A stretch of 54,610 nt of DNA. Source: JACCYQ01 sp036675565. Its GTDB lineage: Bacteria > Bacteroidota > Bacteroidia > Chitinophagales > Chitinophagaceae. Made by a program: the position numbers and the translations under genes. Of the stretch, positions 18,801-26,449 are shown one piece after another. The stretch covers positions 1 through 54,610 of the forward strand of contig JAKFER010000104.1 in assembly GCA_036675565.1 (NCBI GenBank), given 5' to 3'. How positions within the stretch are numbered: position 1 is the first letter of the stretch; the number at the start of each line of letters is the position of its first letter. A model generated the notes under the pieces. That model made no database searches and had not been told where the DNA came from. It saw only the letters and a list, made by a program, of their open reading frames with translations.

Positions 18801-19127
18801 ATGTTCAAGCAAATGGATAATAATGTGAACCGGGATATCACTGCGTTCCTTTGTCATTCATCCATACCTATTCAGCAGGAAGATGCGCAATTAAGAGAAG
18901 GCCGCCAGCAAAAGACAGACATGAGTAATATGCGGGCCAATAAGGAAGAAATTGATGCGGTAGGTGATGATTATGCAGCCAATGAAAAAGATTATTATGA
19001 TCCCTCATCACCTGGTGTTGCGGTGAAACAAGAACCGGTTAAAGTAGCACCAAAAATTGGTCGCAATGAACCATGCCCTTGTGGAAGTGGAAAAAAATAC
19101 AAGCATTGCCATGGCAAGGATGCTTAA
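15801..19127 (+). CDS. secA: Preprotein translocase ATPase SecA
   Basis: The 1,108-residue protein is the motor that drives unfolded preproteins through SecYEG. The Walker A motif MATGEGKTLV is at about residue 190, the DEAD-like MVDEVDSVLIDDART at about 297, and the helicase motif GRAGRQGDPGSSQF at about 726. The C-terminus has the zinc-binding SEC-C motif PCPCGSGKKYKHCHG, which binds SecB or phospholipid in other species. The protein is about 200 residues longer than E. coli SecA, mostly through insertions in the ATPase/cross-linking region, as usual in Bacteroidota. It is followed by a terminator. Confidence 0.98.
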   Translation: MSFISKLFGGNKSEKDVRIVRPLVSEINKYFESYQSLSNDDLRSKTQEFRQRIKDYLADTDKEIVSKNQEAENLVFNDLNGRDALYQQVDKLKKKRDDQIEEILNKILPEAFAVVKETARRFKENTEITSKATDLDRDLSVKKDYITIDGDKATYKNTWTAGGGTITWNMVHYDVQLIGGIVLHQGKIAEMATGEGKTLVSTLPAYLNALAGEGVHIITVNDYLARRDQEWNGTIFEWLGLRVDCIDKHQPNSEERRRAYQADITYGTNNEFGFDYLRDNMVHSPEEMVQRKHHYAMVDEVDSVLIDDARTPLIISGPVPKGDDQQYHILKPRVLQLVQEQEKIVRNAMNEAKKNIAEGKDDPKEGGLQLFRAFRGLPKYGPLIKYLSEPGIKVKMQKAENFYLSDQQRQMHIVDEELLFHIDEKTNSVELTDKGLSMITKSGEDPEFFVLPDIGVRLSEIEKSSASDEEKLQQKELVLNDYSSKADRIHTVQQLLKAYSLFAKDDEYVVIDGAVKIVDEQTGRIMEGRRYSDGLHQAIEAKENVKIEAATQTYATITLQNFFRMYHKLAGMTGTAETEAGELWSIYKLDVVTIPTNIPVIRIDTQDLVYKTKREKYKAVFEEIENLRNAGRPVLVGTTSVEVSELLSKMLQVKKIPHNVLNAKQHSREAQVVAEAGMPGAITIATNMAGRGTDIKLGPGVKEAGGLAIIGTERHESRRVDRQLRGRAGRQGDPGSSQFFVSLEDDLMRMFGSDRIASLMDKLGYKEGEVIQHSMITKSIERAQKKVEENNFGIRKRLLEYDDVMNKQRTAIYTKRNHALFGDRLAMDIDNAFIVMAEGVIASFREQEDFEGFKMSCIVNFGMDTQISEEEFKKTDVNSLIDKLYYEATEKYQQHKNNLKQQAVPVFKNISKQQGSHIENVVVPFTDGRKGVNVLTSLKKTIETEGAELVNALERSITLLVIDDTWKEHLRSMDDLKQSVQTAYLEQKDPLVIYKMEAFNMFKQMDNNVNRDITAFLCHSSIPIQQEDAQLREGRQQKTDMSNMRANKEEIDAVGDDYAANEKDYYDPSSPGVAVKQEPVKVAPKIGRNEPCPCGSGKKYKHCHGKDA

Positions 19128-19152
19128 AAGAATACAGAATTAAAATTTAAAA

Positions 19153-19180
19153 ACATTCACCCAGGTGGATGTTTTTTTTT
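19153..19180 (+). terminator. Rho-independent terminator after secA
   Basis: ACATTCAC, loop CCAG and GTGGATGT (one G-T pair) are followed by nine T (19172-19180). It begins 25 nt past the secA stop. Confidence 0.87.
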
Positions 19181-19195
19181 GCACCCGATCTTGAA

Positions 19196-19223
19196 TGCAA
19201 AATGTAAAATGCAAAATGAAAAA
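19196..19223. repeat. Four-copy heptamer tandem repeat
   Basis: Four consecutive 7-bp units: TGCAAAA, TGTAAAA, TGCAAAA, TGAAAAA. It lies between secA and the accessory membrane gene. Confidence 0.7.
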
Positions 19224-19310
19224 TTCTTTATGGTTCTGTATAACCTGCATCTGTCAACCAATCAGTCTTTTTCAAACGAAAGTTTGTTGACTTTAAAATT
19301 TTGACTTTTG

Positions 19311-19341
19311 GCCTTTTGTATACCTGCGGTATACATAAGGC
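19311..19341. repeat. 14-bp inverted repeat with 3-nt loop
   Basis: GCCTTTTGTATACC (19311-19324), loop TGC, GGTATACATAAGGC (19328-19341); 13 of 14 positions pair. Neither side has a T-run in the right place, so it is not an obvious terminator. It lies in the intergenic gap 19128-19422, which otherwise holds the secA terminator, the heptamer repeat and AT-rich DNA. Confidence 0.75.
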
Positions 19342-19422
19342 AATTAAAAAAAAATTATTTATTCTTTCATGATCGTAGTCCATACCCCTATTTTATTGGC
19401 ATTTTAATACTGCTGGTAATTG

Positions 19423-19695
19423 TTAATTATTCCAATCAAAATAATTGATCAATTGTTTAATAAACGGGATAGCCAACATAGAAATAAATAATGTACAAAT
19501 CATTGAAAACACCGCACATGCTAAAGTTATTTTTTTGACATGTTTTAGCGTCCAACCAACATTCTTTTTATTAATAAAATGGGTGAGAATATGAATTAGG
19601 AGCATGGAAATACCAAAAAATAAACCGAAAAAAATGCAAACCATGATTGCAATGTAAACTAGGGATGAATATTGATTGAAAAATAATGCTCCCAC
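19423..19695 (-). CDS. Small membrane protein, probably the 3' part of a frameshifted gene
   Basis: As read, a 90-residue protein with a GTG start 2 nt after the stop of the upstream gene. It has one long hydrophobic stretch (LVYIAIMVCIFFGLFFGISMLLIHIL) and another near the end (ITLACAVFSMICTLFISMLAIPFI). One extra C in the CCC run just upstream (19700-19703) would join both reading frames without a stop. The junction would then read FYLVALPLGVGALFF, itself a good membrane helix. So this is more likely the C-terminal part of one protein than an independent gene. A translationally coupled pair is the alternative. No homologue recognised. Confidence 0.5.
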   Translation of the reverse strand: MGALFFNQYSSLVYIAIMVCIFFGLFFGISMLLIHILTHFINKKNVGWTLKHVKKITLACAVFSMICTLFISMLAIPFIKQLINYFDWNN

Positions 19696-19697
19696 TC

Positions 19698-20210
19698 CTA
19701 GGGTAGTGCAACCAAGTAAAAATTAAATGCCTCGAATTTAAAATTGCGTTGTACTTCTTTTATTTTATGTTGAATTATTTCCCAAAGAACTAGCATAGAA
19801 AGCAAATACATTGGCACAGATATTAATTCAATCCATCCTTTATTATTATCTTTATATTGGTTTGTAAATATTATTAAAGCGTTCAAGATTCCGAAAATAG
19901 TTAAAAGATTTGTGGACTCTTCGAGGTGCTCCTTAAATGATTTGGGGCTTTCTGGAAGAAAATGACCTTTGAATTTAAACCCTCCTTTGTTTAAATGATT
20001 TTTTCCTTTATCAGTTAATTTTAATAAACAAGGTTTGCTATTGCTAATAGTAACCAATTTTTCATTTAACAATATATTTGCCACCTTTTTTGAATTTTCC
20101 AGGTCTGAATCGTCTTCATTCAGCAATGCTGCAATTTCATTAATCTCATTTTCAGAAAGAGATTTTAATATTACATCTGCTTTTGCGTAATTCAAGTTTA
20201 TTTGCTCCAT
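19698..20210 (-). CDS. Winged-helix-like / membrane protein of unknown function (likely 5' part of a split gene)
   Basis: The 170-residue product has an N-terminal helical domain. It contains LLKLTDKGKNHLNKGGF, which resembles the wing region of winged-helix DNA-binding domains (LTxKGxxxLxxGG). Two hydrophobic segments follow (LLTIFGILNALIIF at about 100-115 and SVPMYLLSMLVLWEII at about 130-147). The frame ends in LVALP at 19698, in the middle of a third hydrophobic segment that continues in the next frame. The gene is visibly more AT-rich than its neighbours. I do not recognise the family. A membrane-anchored regulator or sensor is one possibility, not shown. Confidence 0.6.
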   Translation of the reverse strand: MEQINLNYAKADVILKSLSENEINEIAALLNEDDSDLENSKKVANILLNEKLVTISNSKPCLLKLTDKGKNHLNKGGFKFKGHFLPESPKSFKEHLEESTNLLTIFGILNALIIFTNQYKDNNKGWIELISVPMYLLSMLVLWEIIQHKIKEVQRNFKFEAFNFYLVALP

Positions 20211-20623
20211 ATTTTAGTTTTGGTTTTTTTGTGCGTTATCGAAGTGTAATTGTATGATTTATGGGAATACTACAAATTAGCTAATAAGTTAAAGAAACTA
20301 CCCATTGAATAACTTAATTTGAAATAAAACTTAATTGCTAGTGTATTCCTTCCATGAAATTGAATTTCACCACCAGAAAGGTGCCCGAAATAAATTTGAA
20401 GCAGTGATCACCTCCTCTTTTGGAGTTTTACAATTTTTTTTAATGCATCGTTCAAAAAAAAATTGATGGTACGCCTTGGCACTAATCCAGGCTGCATACC
20501 AACATCGGCTTAATGATATAATATTTTTAAAACATTCACTCTGGTTAATGTCTTTTTGCCATCATGCAAGCATAAAAAAACCGCCGGGTATTACCGGCGG
20601 CAGAATTTCAATACATGTTTTTT
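20211..20623. other. Intergenic region without a recognisable gene
   Basis: AT-rich DNA between the winged-helix gene start and the amidohydrolase terminator. It contains a weak hairpin (about 20532-20551) that loosely resembles the secA terminator, the terminator at 20574-20600, and short open frames with no sign of coding. No promoter with both elements was found. Confidence 0.5.
20574..20600 (-). terminator. Rho-independent terminator after the amidohydrolase pair
   Basis: On the minus strand CCGCCGG, loop TAATAC and CCGGCGG (arms 20581-20587 and 20594-20600) are followed by TTTTTTT. Confidence 0.9.
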
Positions 20624-21937
20624 TTAAAAAGGTTTTTGGTTGTATTTCTTTTTATAGCGTTCGTTCAGTTGTTTTTGTTTATCATCCAGGTTAATATCAC
20701 GTCCCTGTATAAACGCATTGGTAATATTGCTGGTACGCATATCCAGGATGTCGCCTTCACTGATGATGATATTAGCATCTTTTCCAACTTCGATACTTCC
20801 GGTTTTATCGGCAATACCCATCACTTTGGCTGCATTCAAAGTAATAGCCTGCAAAGCTTCTTCTTTTGTAAGACCATACGCGGCAGCTGTACCGGCAAGA
20901 TATGCCAGGTTCCGTCCGCGGGTTTGGCCGTCATCATCATTGATAACAAATAACACACCGGCTTTTTGTAGTTGCGCCGCCGTTTTATAAGGCTGATCCA
21001 CATCATCATCCGCAGATGTTGGTAAACTATGTGGTGATGAAAGAATAACTGAAACGTTATTTTGTTTTAAAAGATCTGCAATTTGCCAGCTTTCACTTCC
21101 ACCCACTATCACCATATCCACATTAAAATCTTTTACAAACTCCAATGCCACCAGCATTTGTCTAACTGTATTGGCATGAACATACAGCTTCTGTGATTTA
21201 TCAAACAAACCTTTTACCGCTTCAAATTTTAAATTGGTTTCTTCTTTGGCAGGATTTTCCGCATAGGCTTTTGCTTCCATAAAAAAAGATTTCATATCGG
21301 ATACTTCTTCAAGGCCTTCCTTCACCGGATCGCGTGGGGGCTGCTGAGGACCACCTCTTCCACCAAAACCTCTAGAAGGCCGGTTCATCATCAAAGGCAT
21401 ATTTAAATGAATGCCACCATCGGTTTTATAAGCAGCATCTTCCCAATTCCAGGCATCCAATTGTACAACCGAAGATGACCCGGAAAGAATGCCTCCCTGC
21501 GGTACAATATTAGCCAGCAAAATACCGCTGGAACGCAGGGTATTGATCACTTTTGAATCCGTATCGTAAGCTACCAGAGATCTTACATTGGGGTTATAAT
21601 CCCCGATCTCACGGTAATCAATAGTCGCACGGATACTGTTAATTTCAACCAAACCTAAATTGGTATTGGAAAGTATCAATCCAGGATAAACATGTTTGCC
21701 TGCAGCATCTATAATGTTTGCGCCCTGGTCGGGTAAAATACCAGCGCCAACCCTGGTGATCTTACCATTTTTAAATTCCACGGATGCATGATCCAATACC
21801 TGGCCATTTCCGATATGTACCGTTGCATTTATGATCACTGTCGTGTTGGATTGTGGCCCTGCCGGGTAAACGTTTGCCTGCGCAATGACCAACAACACGG
21901 AGAAGATGGCGGTTAGTGATGTTATTATTTTTTTCAT
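20624..21937 (-). CDS. Amidohydrolase-family protein, apparently lacking the HxH metal site
   Basis: The 437-residue protein has a signal peptide (residues 1-20, ending VIAQ). The amidohydrolase composite-domain strands follow (TVIINATVHIGNGQVLDHASV, KHVYPGLILSN) and the C-terminal part is typical (GLTKEEALQAITLNAAKVMGI, GSIEVGKDANIIISEGD). Where catalytic members have HxH after the YPGLI motif, this protein reads SNTN, so the first metal ligands are missing. It has a Gly/Arg/Pro-rich insert near residue 195. It lies 77 nt downstream of the larger amidohydrolase gene, with a shared terminator after it, so the two are probably an operon. A structural or regulatory partner is plausible. Confidence 0.85.
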   Translation of the reverse strand: MKKIITSLTAIFSVLLVIAQANVYPAGPQSNTTVIINATVHIGNGQVLDHASVEFKNGKITRVGAGILPDQGANIIDAAGKHVYPGLILSNTNLGLVEINSIRATIDYREIGDYNPNVRSLVAYDTDSKVINTLRSSGILLANIVPQGGILSGSSSVVQLDAWNWEDAAYKTDGGIHLNMPLMMNRPSRGFGGRGGPQQPPRDPVKEGLEEVSDMKSFFMEAKAYAENPAKEETNLKFEAVKGLFDKSQKLYVHANTVRQMLVALEFVKDFNVDMVIVGGSESWQIADLLKQNNVSVILSSPHSLPTSADDDVDQPYKTAAQLQKAGVLFVINDDDGQTRGRNLAYLAGTAAAYGLTKEEALQAITLNAAKVMGIADKTGSIEVGKDANIIISEGDILDMRTSNITNAFIQGRDINLDDKQKQLNERYKKKYNQKPF

Positions 21938-22014
21938 TTTAATTTATTAATTGCGAGTTCAGTTTAAAACTCATTGATAAATCTGTTTCTCGATATTTTT
22001 TCAAATTGATTTAT

Positions 22015-25000
22015 TTAATATCCTTCTTCCGCATCCAGTACCAGTAAGCCATGATTATGTGCATGATCTCCGCATGAATGCATTACCTGGTAAGATGGCT
22101 GTGCCGGTTGAACAGGTGCGCCACTGCGTTTTTGTGAATTCATTTTTTTGATGATACGCATCCTTTCAGCATCAACCAGCTTTTGCATTTCAGCATCTTT
22201 ATCCCGGTCAAAATAAACGGCACCATCTACAATAGTATATAATGATTTTGCATAAATGCTTAAAGGATGATCACTCCAAACAACAACATCTGCATCCTTA
22301 CCAGCTTTCAGGCTTCCAACCCGATCATCAACATGTAACATTTTTGCGGGGTTAAGGGTAACCATTTTCAGTGCCTCTATTTCACTTACACCCCCATATT
22401 TTACAATCTTGGCGGCTTCCTGGTTCAGGCGACGAGCCATTTCAGCATCATCAGAATTAATGGCGACATTTAAACCAACATTATGCATGATGGCTGCATT
22501 GTATGGAATGGCATCCTGCACTTCCATTTTATAAGCCCACCAATCAGAGAAAGTAGAAGCGTTTGCACCATGGGCCTTCATCTTATCGGCCACTTTATAA
22601 CCTTCAAGTATATGCGTAAAAGTGTTGTATTTGTAACCCAGTTTTTTGGCTACATCCATGGCACCATTGATCTCGCTTTGCACGTATGAGTGACAAGTAA
22701 TATGACGCTTTTCATTTAAGATCTCTACCAATGCATCCAACTCCAGGTCGCGACGGGGAGCAGTGATTCCTTTTTTGGTTTTATTGGCTTCATAAAATTT
22801 CCATTCCTTTTCGTACTCTTTGGCCCGTGTAAATGCATCGACCAATACCTGGTTCACACCCATGCGGGAATCAGGGTAGCGATTATTACCCTGGGATGAT
22901 GAAGATCGTTTCACATTTTCTCCCAAAGCAAATTTGATCTGCCCGGTCCAGTTTTTAAATTTCAGTTCATCATCGTTTCCACCCCACCTCAATTTGATCA
23001 ACTGGGTTTGTCCACCAATCACATTAGCAGATCCATGAAGAATGTGCGAAGTTGTTACACCGCCACTTAACTGCCTGTAAATATTAATGTCGTCAGGATT
23101 TAAATTATCCGCTATGCGAACTTCTGAAGTAACACTCTGTCCACCTTCATTTATTGAAGCTGCCGCAATATGTGAATGTTCATCAATGATGCCTGCGGTT
23201 ACATGTTTCCCGGTTCCATCAATTATCCTTGCAGATCCATCAGTAATATTTTTCCCAACTCGAGCCAGTTTTCCGTTTTTGATTAACACATCTCCGTTTT
23301 CAATGATGCCTTCCTGTTCATTGGTCCAAACGGTTGCATTTTTAATCAGGATTGTTTCCTGTTGTGGTGCCTTACCTTCTTCCCAACCAAATGGAACAAA
23401 AGGATAAGTTACTTTTCCAATGGCTGCAATATCTTTTTTCCTGGATTTTTGTGCTGAATCTTTTTTCGGTTGTTCATATACGGCAGTCCAGGTAAAAGTA
23501 TTTCCAAGCGTATCCTCGCCTACGCCTGTCCATGTATTATTGGTGTTGATGCCACTTAAACGATAGGCTTCTACCCCTTTTCTTTCAGGTGCAAAATTGA
23601 TACGTACCTGGCGGCCATCAAAATAGAATTTAGAAGTAACCGTATCTTTTCCAATTACATTCGCTGCATTATTACTTTGCAGATCTAATGTATAATTTGA
23701 AGGCGTTCCGGGTGTATTTAATACCAGTTTATAGGTTCCGCGAGGATCCTGCCAGCCGTCTTCTTTAATATTATATTTTTTACCCTGGATCCAGTTCTGC
23801 AATAAAGTGGTTTTTTCCTCGAACACCGGTCCGGATGTGATTAAAAAGTTAGCCCATTTACCGGTTTCAATACTGCCTACCTGGTCATAAACACCTAATA
23901 TGGTAGCTGGTGTTTTTGTTAAAGCCGTCAAAGCAGCCCCTTCAGTTAAACCATACGTAAATGCCTGTCTTAAATTGGGCCAGAAAGTTTTCACATCACG
24001 CAAATCTGCAGTAGTTAAACAAAAAGGAATACCTGCTTTATCAAAAGCACCTGCATTGGTTGCGGCCATTTCCCAATGTTTTAAATCACCCAACGAAACA
24101 AATCTTGCGTCATTAGGATCTTCAACATCCTGGGCTTGCGGATAATTTAATGGTACAATGAAAGTTGCTTTTGTACCAGCCATTTCTTTGATCCGCTGAT
24201 ATTCGTTGGCACCCGCTTTAATAATATATTGTACACCAAATTCATCACCAATCCTGTCTGCACGAAGACTGTTCCATTTATCAGATGCTTCAAAGAATTG
24301 AGGTAAAGACAAATTGTTATTCCAGGCTTCAAGGCTCATATTGTATCCTTCAGTAGCAGGTTTGTTTTTATACCATTGCGCATCTAAAAAAGTTTGGCGC
24401 AATAATGCGATGGAACCCATGAGTGAAGATGGATATGATTGAGTAGAGCTTCCTTTATTAAAAGAATAATGCGCTGATGCCCTGTCTTTCAGGATCAATA
24501 AATTTTCTTTGGCCTCTGCCAGTGTAACCAGCGTACCTGTTCCACGGGCAATACCATCACGCACATGTGATAAAACCGTTCCAAAACCTGCATCACGCAA
24601 AGGTTTTGCCTTTTTTTCGTCTGCTACAAAAACTTTGTAAGCATCGGCTTCACTTTTTATCGCCTGGTTCCAACCAGTGGCGCCCTTTGAATTGGATTCT
24701 AATTGTGCCGGCTGACCAAAACTAAAACCACCGGTTCGTTCCGGGACTTCAGTTCCATAGTCAGCATATACATCAATAAAAGAAGGGTAAATAAATTTGC
24801 CGGAACATTTTATTTCAACGGCTCCTTTTGGTACAGAAACATTTGTTCCTACAGCAATAATGCGACCATCCTTAATAACAAGAGTAGCGTTTTTTAAAGT
24901 TGTGCCTGCATCCTTAACAATTGTAGCATCGGTAAATGCATAATAACCATGGCGTGGATCAGCCACACCATTTACAGGAAAAGTTTCCTGGGCATGCATT

Positions 25001-25056
25001 ACACCCATACTGCAACAGAGAAATGCTGCGCAAACAAACTTTTTTAATTTTCTCAT
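22015..25056 (-). CDS. Large secreted two-domain amidohydrolase
   Basis: From the Met at 25056 (MRKLKKFVCAAFLCC, signal peptide ending MHAQ) the product is 1,013 residues; the in-frame Met at 25095 would put extra residues before the signal. Two amidohydrolase-like halves can be seen. The N-terminal half has YPSFIDVYADYG, without HxH. The C-terminal half is intact: VTAGIIDEHSHIAA with the HxH pair, CHSYVQSEI, FTHILEGYK, and VAINSDDAE with the final Asp. So only the C-terminal half looks catalytic. Substrate unknown; relatives include imidazolonepropionase- and dipeptidase-like enzymes. The sequence ends with a His-containing tail (HSCGDHAHNHG). Confidence 0.88.
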   Translation of the reverse strand: MRKLKKFVCAAFLCCSMGVMHAQETFPVNGVADPRHGYYAFTDATIVKDAGTTLKNATLVIKDGRIIAVGTNVSVPKGAVEIKCSGKFIYPSFIDVYADYGTEVPERTGGFSFGQPAQLESNSKGATGWNQAIKSEADAYKVFVADEKKAKPLRDAGFGTVLSHVRDGIARGTGTLVTLAEAKENLLILKDRASAHYSFNKGSSTQSYPSSLMGSIALLRQTFLDAQWYKNKPATEGYNMSLEAWNNNLSLPQFFEASDKWNSLRADRIGDEFGVQYIIKAGANEYQRIKEMAGTKATFIVPLNYPQAQDVEDPNDARFVSLGDLKHWEMAATNAGAFDKAGIPFCLTTADLRDVKTFWPNLRQAFTYGLTEGAALTALTKTPATILGVYDQVGSIETGKWANFLITSGPVFEEKTTLLQNWIQGKKYNIKEDGWQDPRGTYKLVLNTPGTPSNYTLDLQSNNAANVIGKDTVTSKFYFDGRQVRINFAPERKGVEAYRLSGINTNNTWTGVGEDTLGNTFTWTAVYEQPKKDSAQKSRKKDIAAIGKVTYPFVPFGWEEGKAPQQETILIKNATVWTNEQEGIIENGDVLIKNGKLARVGKNITDGSARIIDGTGKHVTAGIIDEHSHIAAASINEGGQSVTSEVRIADNLNPDDINIYRQLSGGVTTSHILHGSANVIGGQTQLIKLRWGGNDDELKFKNWTGQIKFALGENVKRSSSSQGNNRYPDSRMGVNQVLVDAFTRAKEYEKEWKFYEANKTKKGITAPRRDLELDALVEILNEKRHITCHSYVQSEINGAMDVAKKLGYKYNTFTHILEGYKVADKMKAHGANASTFSDWWAYKMEVQDAIPYNAAIMHNVGLNVAINSDDAEMARRLNQEAAKIVKYGGVSEIEALKMVTLNPAKMLHVDDRVGSLKAGKDADVVVWSDHPLSIYAKSLYTIVDGAVYFDRDKDAEMQKLVDAERMRIIKKMNSQKRSGAPVQPAQPSYQVMHSCGDHAHNHGLLVLDAEEGY

Positions 25057-25181
25057 ATCAGTTATGTTTAGTTTATTTTGTATTCCAACACTCAATATGC
25101 TGAATACGTTTTTAAAAAATTTTTTAGTGGAAATGGTTTAACTAATAGTGTAATGAGTCGATGAATTTAAAGAAAACCTGC

Positions 25182-25847
25182 ATGAAAATTTCATCCATAA
25201 TAGATCATACTATACTTAAGCCTTTTACCGGGCTTAAAGATATTGAACAATTGTGTTCAGAAGCCGTGGAATATAATTTTGCTGCCGTTTGTATTCCCCC
25301 GCCTTTTGTAAAAAGAGCCAAAACAATTTTAGCGCCTACACATATTAAAATTGCTACTGTTATTGGTTTTCCTTTTGGTTATTCCGCTACTGAAAGTAAA
25401 GTAGCTGAAATTTTATTGGCTATTGTTGATGGAGCTGATGAACTGGATATGGTAATCAATTTGATTGCTTTGCGTATGAATGATTGGGCATTCCTGCAAA
25501 AGGAGGTCAGTATGCTGACTAATATTTGTCACCAAAAAAACAAAATCATAAAGGTGATCATTGAAAGTGGGGAGCTTACTGATGAAGAAATCATTCAATG
25601 CTGTAATGTATTTGGTCCGCTGGGAATTGATTTCATGAAAACATCCACAGGATATGCAGAAAGAGGAGCAACCGTGGAGGCGGTGCAACTGATGCGGAGG
25701 CATTTACCGTCTACTGTCCGAATTAAGGCCTCCGGCGGAATCAGGGATTATGCTTTTGCCAAAAAACTGGCAGAAGCAGGAGCCGATCGCCTGGGATGCA
25801 GTGCCAGTGTAAAAATTGCTGATGAAGAAAATGCTTCAAACAATTAA
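25182..25847 (+). CDS. deoC: Deoxyribose-phosphate aldolase
   Basis: The enzyme cleaves 2-deoxyribose-5-phosphate to glyceraldehyde-3-phosphate and acetaldehyde in deoxynucleoside breakdown. Motifs: IDHTILKPFT at the N-terminus, CIPPPFV, VIGFPFGY, DELDMVINL, the Schiff-base lysine in DFMKTSTGY, and RIKASGGIRD. The Met at 25182 is chosen, since MKISSIIDHTILKP matches the family; the in-frame Met at 25161 adds 7 residues and cannot be excluded. Length 221 is normal. It is divergent from the large amidohydrolase and 47 nt upstream of the SPOR-like gene. Confidence 0.95.
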   Translation: MKISSIIDHTILKPFTGLKDIEQLCSEAVEYNFAAVCIPPPFVKRAKTILAPTHIKIATVIGFPFGYSATESKVAEILLAIVDGADELDMVINLIALRMNDWAFLQKEVSMLTNICHQKNKIIKVIIESGELTDEEIIQCCNVFGPLGIDFMKTSTGYAERGATVEAVQLMRRHLPSTVRIKASGGIRDYAFAKKLAEAGADRLGCSASVKIADEENASNN

Positions 25848-25894
25848 ATATATATGGCAGCAGAGTTTGGAATCATTTTTGAATACATCATTTT

Positions 25895-26353
25895 ATGAAG
25901 CACACACATTTGAGAATCTTATTGCTGGTAATAAGTTTCATGATAATTAAAACCGGAACTGCACAAAATATAAATGACCAGGTTGATACAAGCGGCCTGG
26001 TTGTAGTTCATAAGGATCCGCGTTTAGACCTTTTAGTACAAAAGCAAATACAAATAAATGAAGAAACAAGCCGCCTGGCACGGAGAACAATGAGAGGTTA
26101 TCGCCTAATGGTGATCAACACCAATAAAAGAGATGAGGCTATTGCCGCTAAAACACAGGTTTACACTTATTTCCCAGAATTAAAAGCTTACCTCCAGTAT
26201 CAATCACCTTTTTTTAAATTGAAAGCCGGGAATTTTAAAACACGGGATGAGGCTGAAGAATATCGTAAACGATTAAATATTTATTTTCCAAAAGGCGTTT
26301 TTATTATGAATGATGTTATTGAGGTTAAACCCGAAGAAAGAGAATTACTATAA
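25895..26353 (+). CDS. Secreted SPOR-like domain protein
   Basis: The 152-residue protein has a signal peptide (residues 1-23, ending GTAQ) and a C-terminal domain (about residues 66-140). The domain has the SPOR pattern: GYRLMVINTNKRDEAIAAKTQVYTYFP followed by FFKLKAGNFKTRDEAEEYRKRL. SPOR domains bind denuded peptidoglycan glycan strands, so a cell-wall role is likely. It follows deoC closely and is followed by a terminator, so the two may be co-transcribed. The exact role is not known. Confidence 0.82.
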   Translation: MKHTHLRILLLVISFMIIKTGTAQNINDQVDTSGLVVVHKDPRLDLLVQKQIQINEETSRLARRTMRGYRLMVINTNKRDEAIAAKTQVYTYFPELKAYLQYQSPFFKLKAGNFKTRDEAEEYRKRLNIYFPKGVFIMNDVIEVKPEERELL

Positions 26354-26374
26354 TCTTATAAATTATAATTTAAA

Positions 26375-26399
26375 AATCCATCGGTGCTCCCGGTGGATT
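26375..26399 (+). terminator. Rho-independent terminator after the SPOR-like gene
   Basis: AATCCATCGG, loop TGCTC and CCGGTGGATT (one G-T pair) are followed by TTTTTATTTTT. Confidence 0.85.
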
Positions 26400-26449
26400 T
26401 TTTATTTTTGGTGACTCCCATTTAAATTTAACCGAGAGTTTTCCCATCT

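Noticed and set aside
20406..20425. Sequence GATCACCTCCTCTTTTGGAG resembling the 3' tail of 16S rRNA
   Set aside because: The match is short and the preceding sequence does not continue as 16S helix 45, so it is probably chance.
20476..20694. Open frame of 72 codons on the plus strand downstream of the winged-helix gene
   Set aside because: It runs across the amidohydrolase terminator and into the opposite-strand gene. It has no start context or family resemblance.
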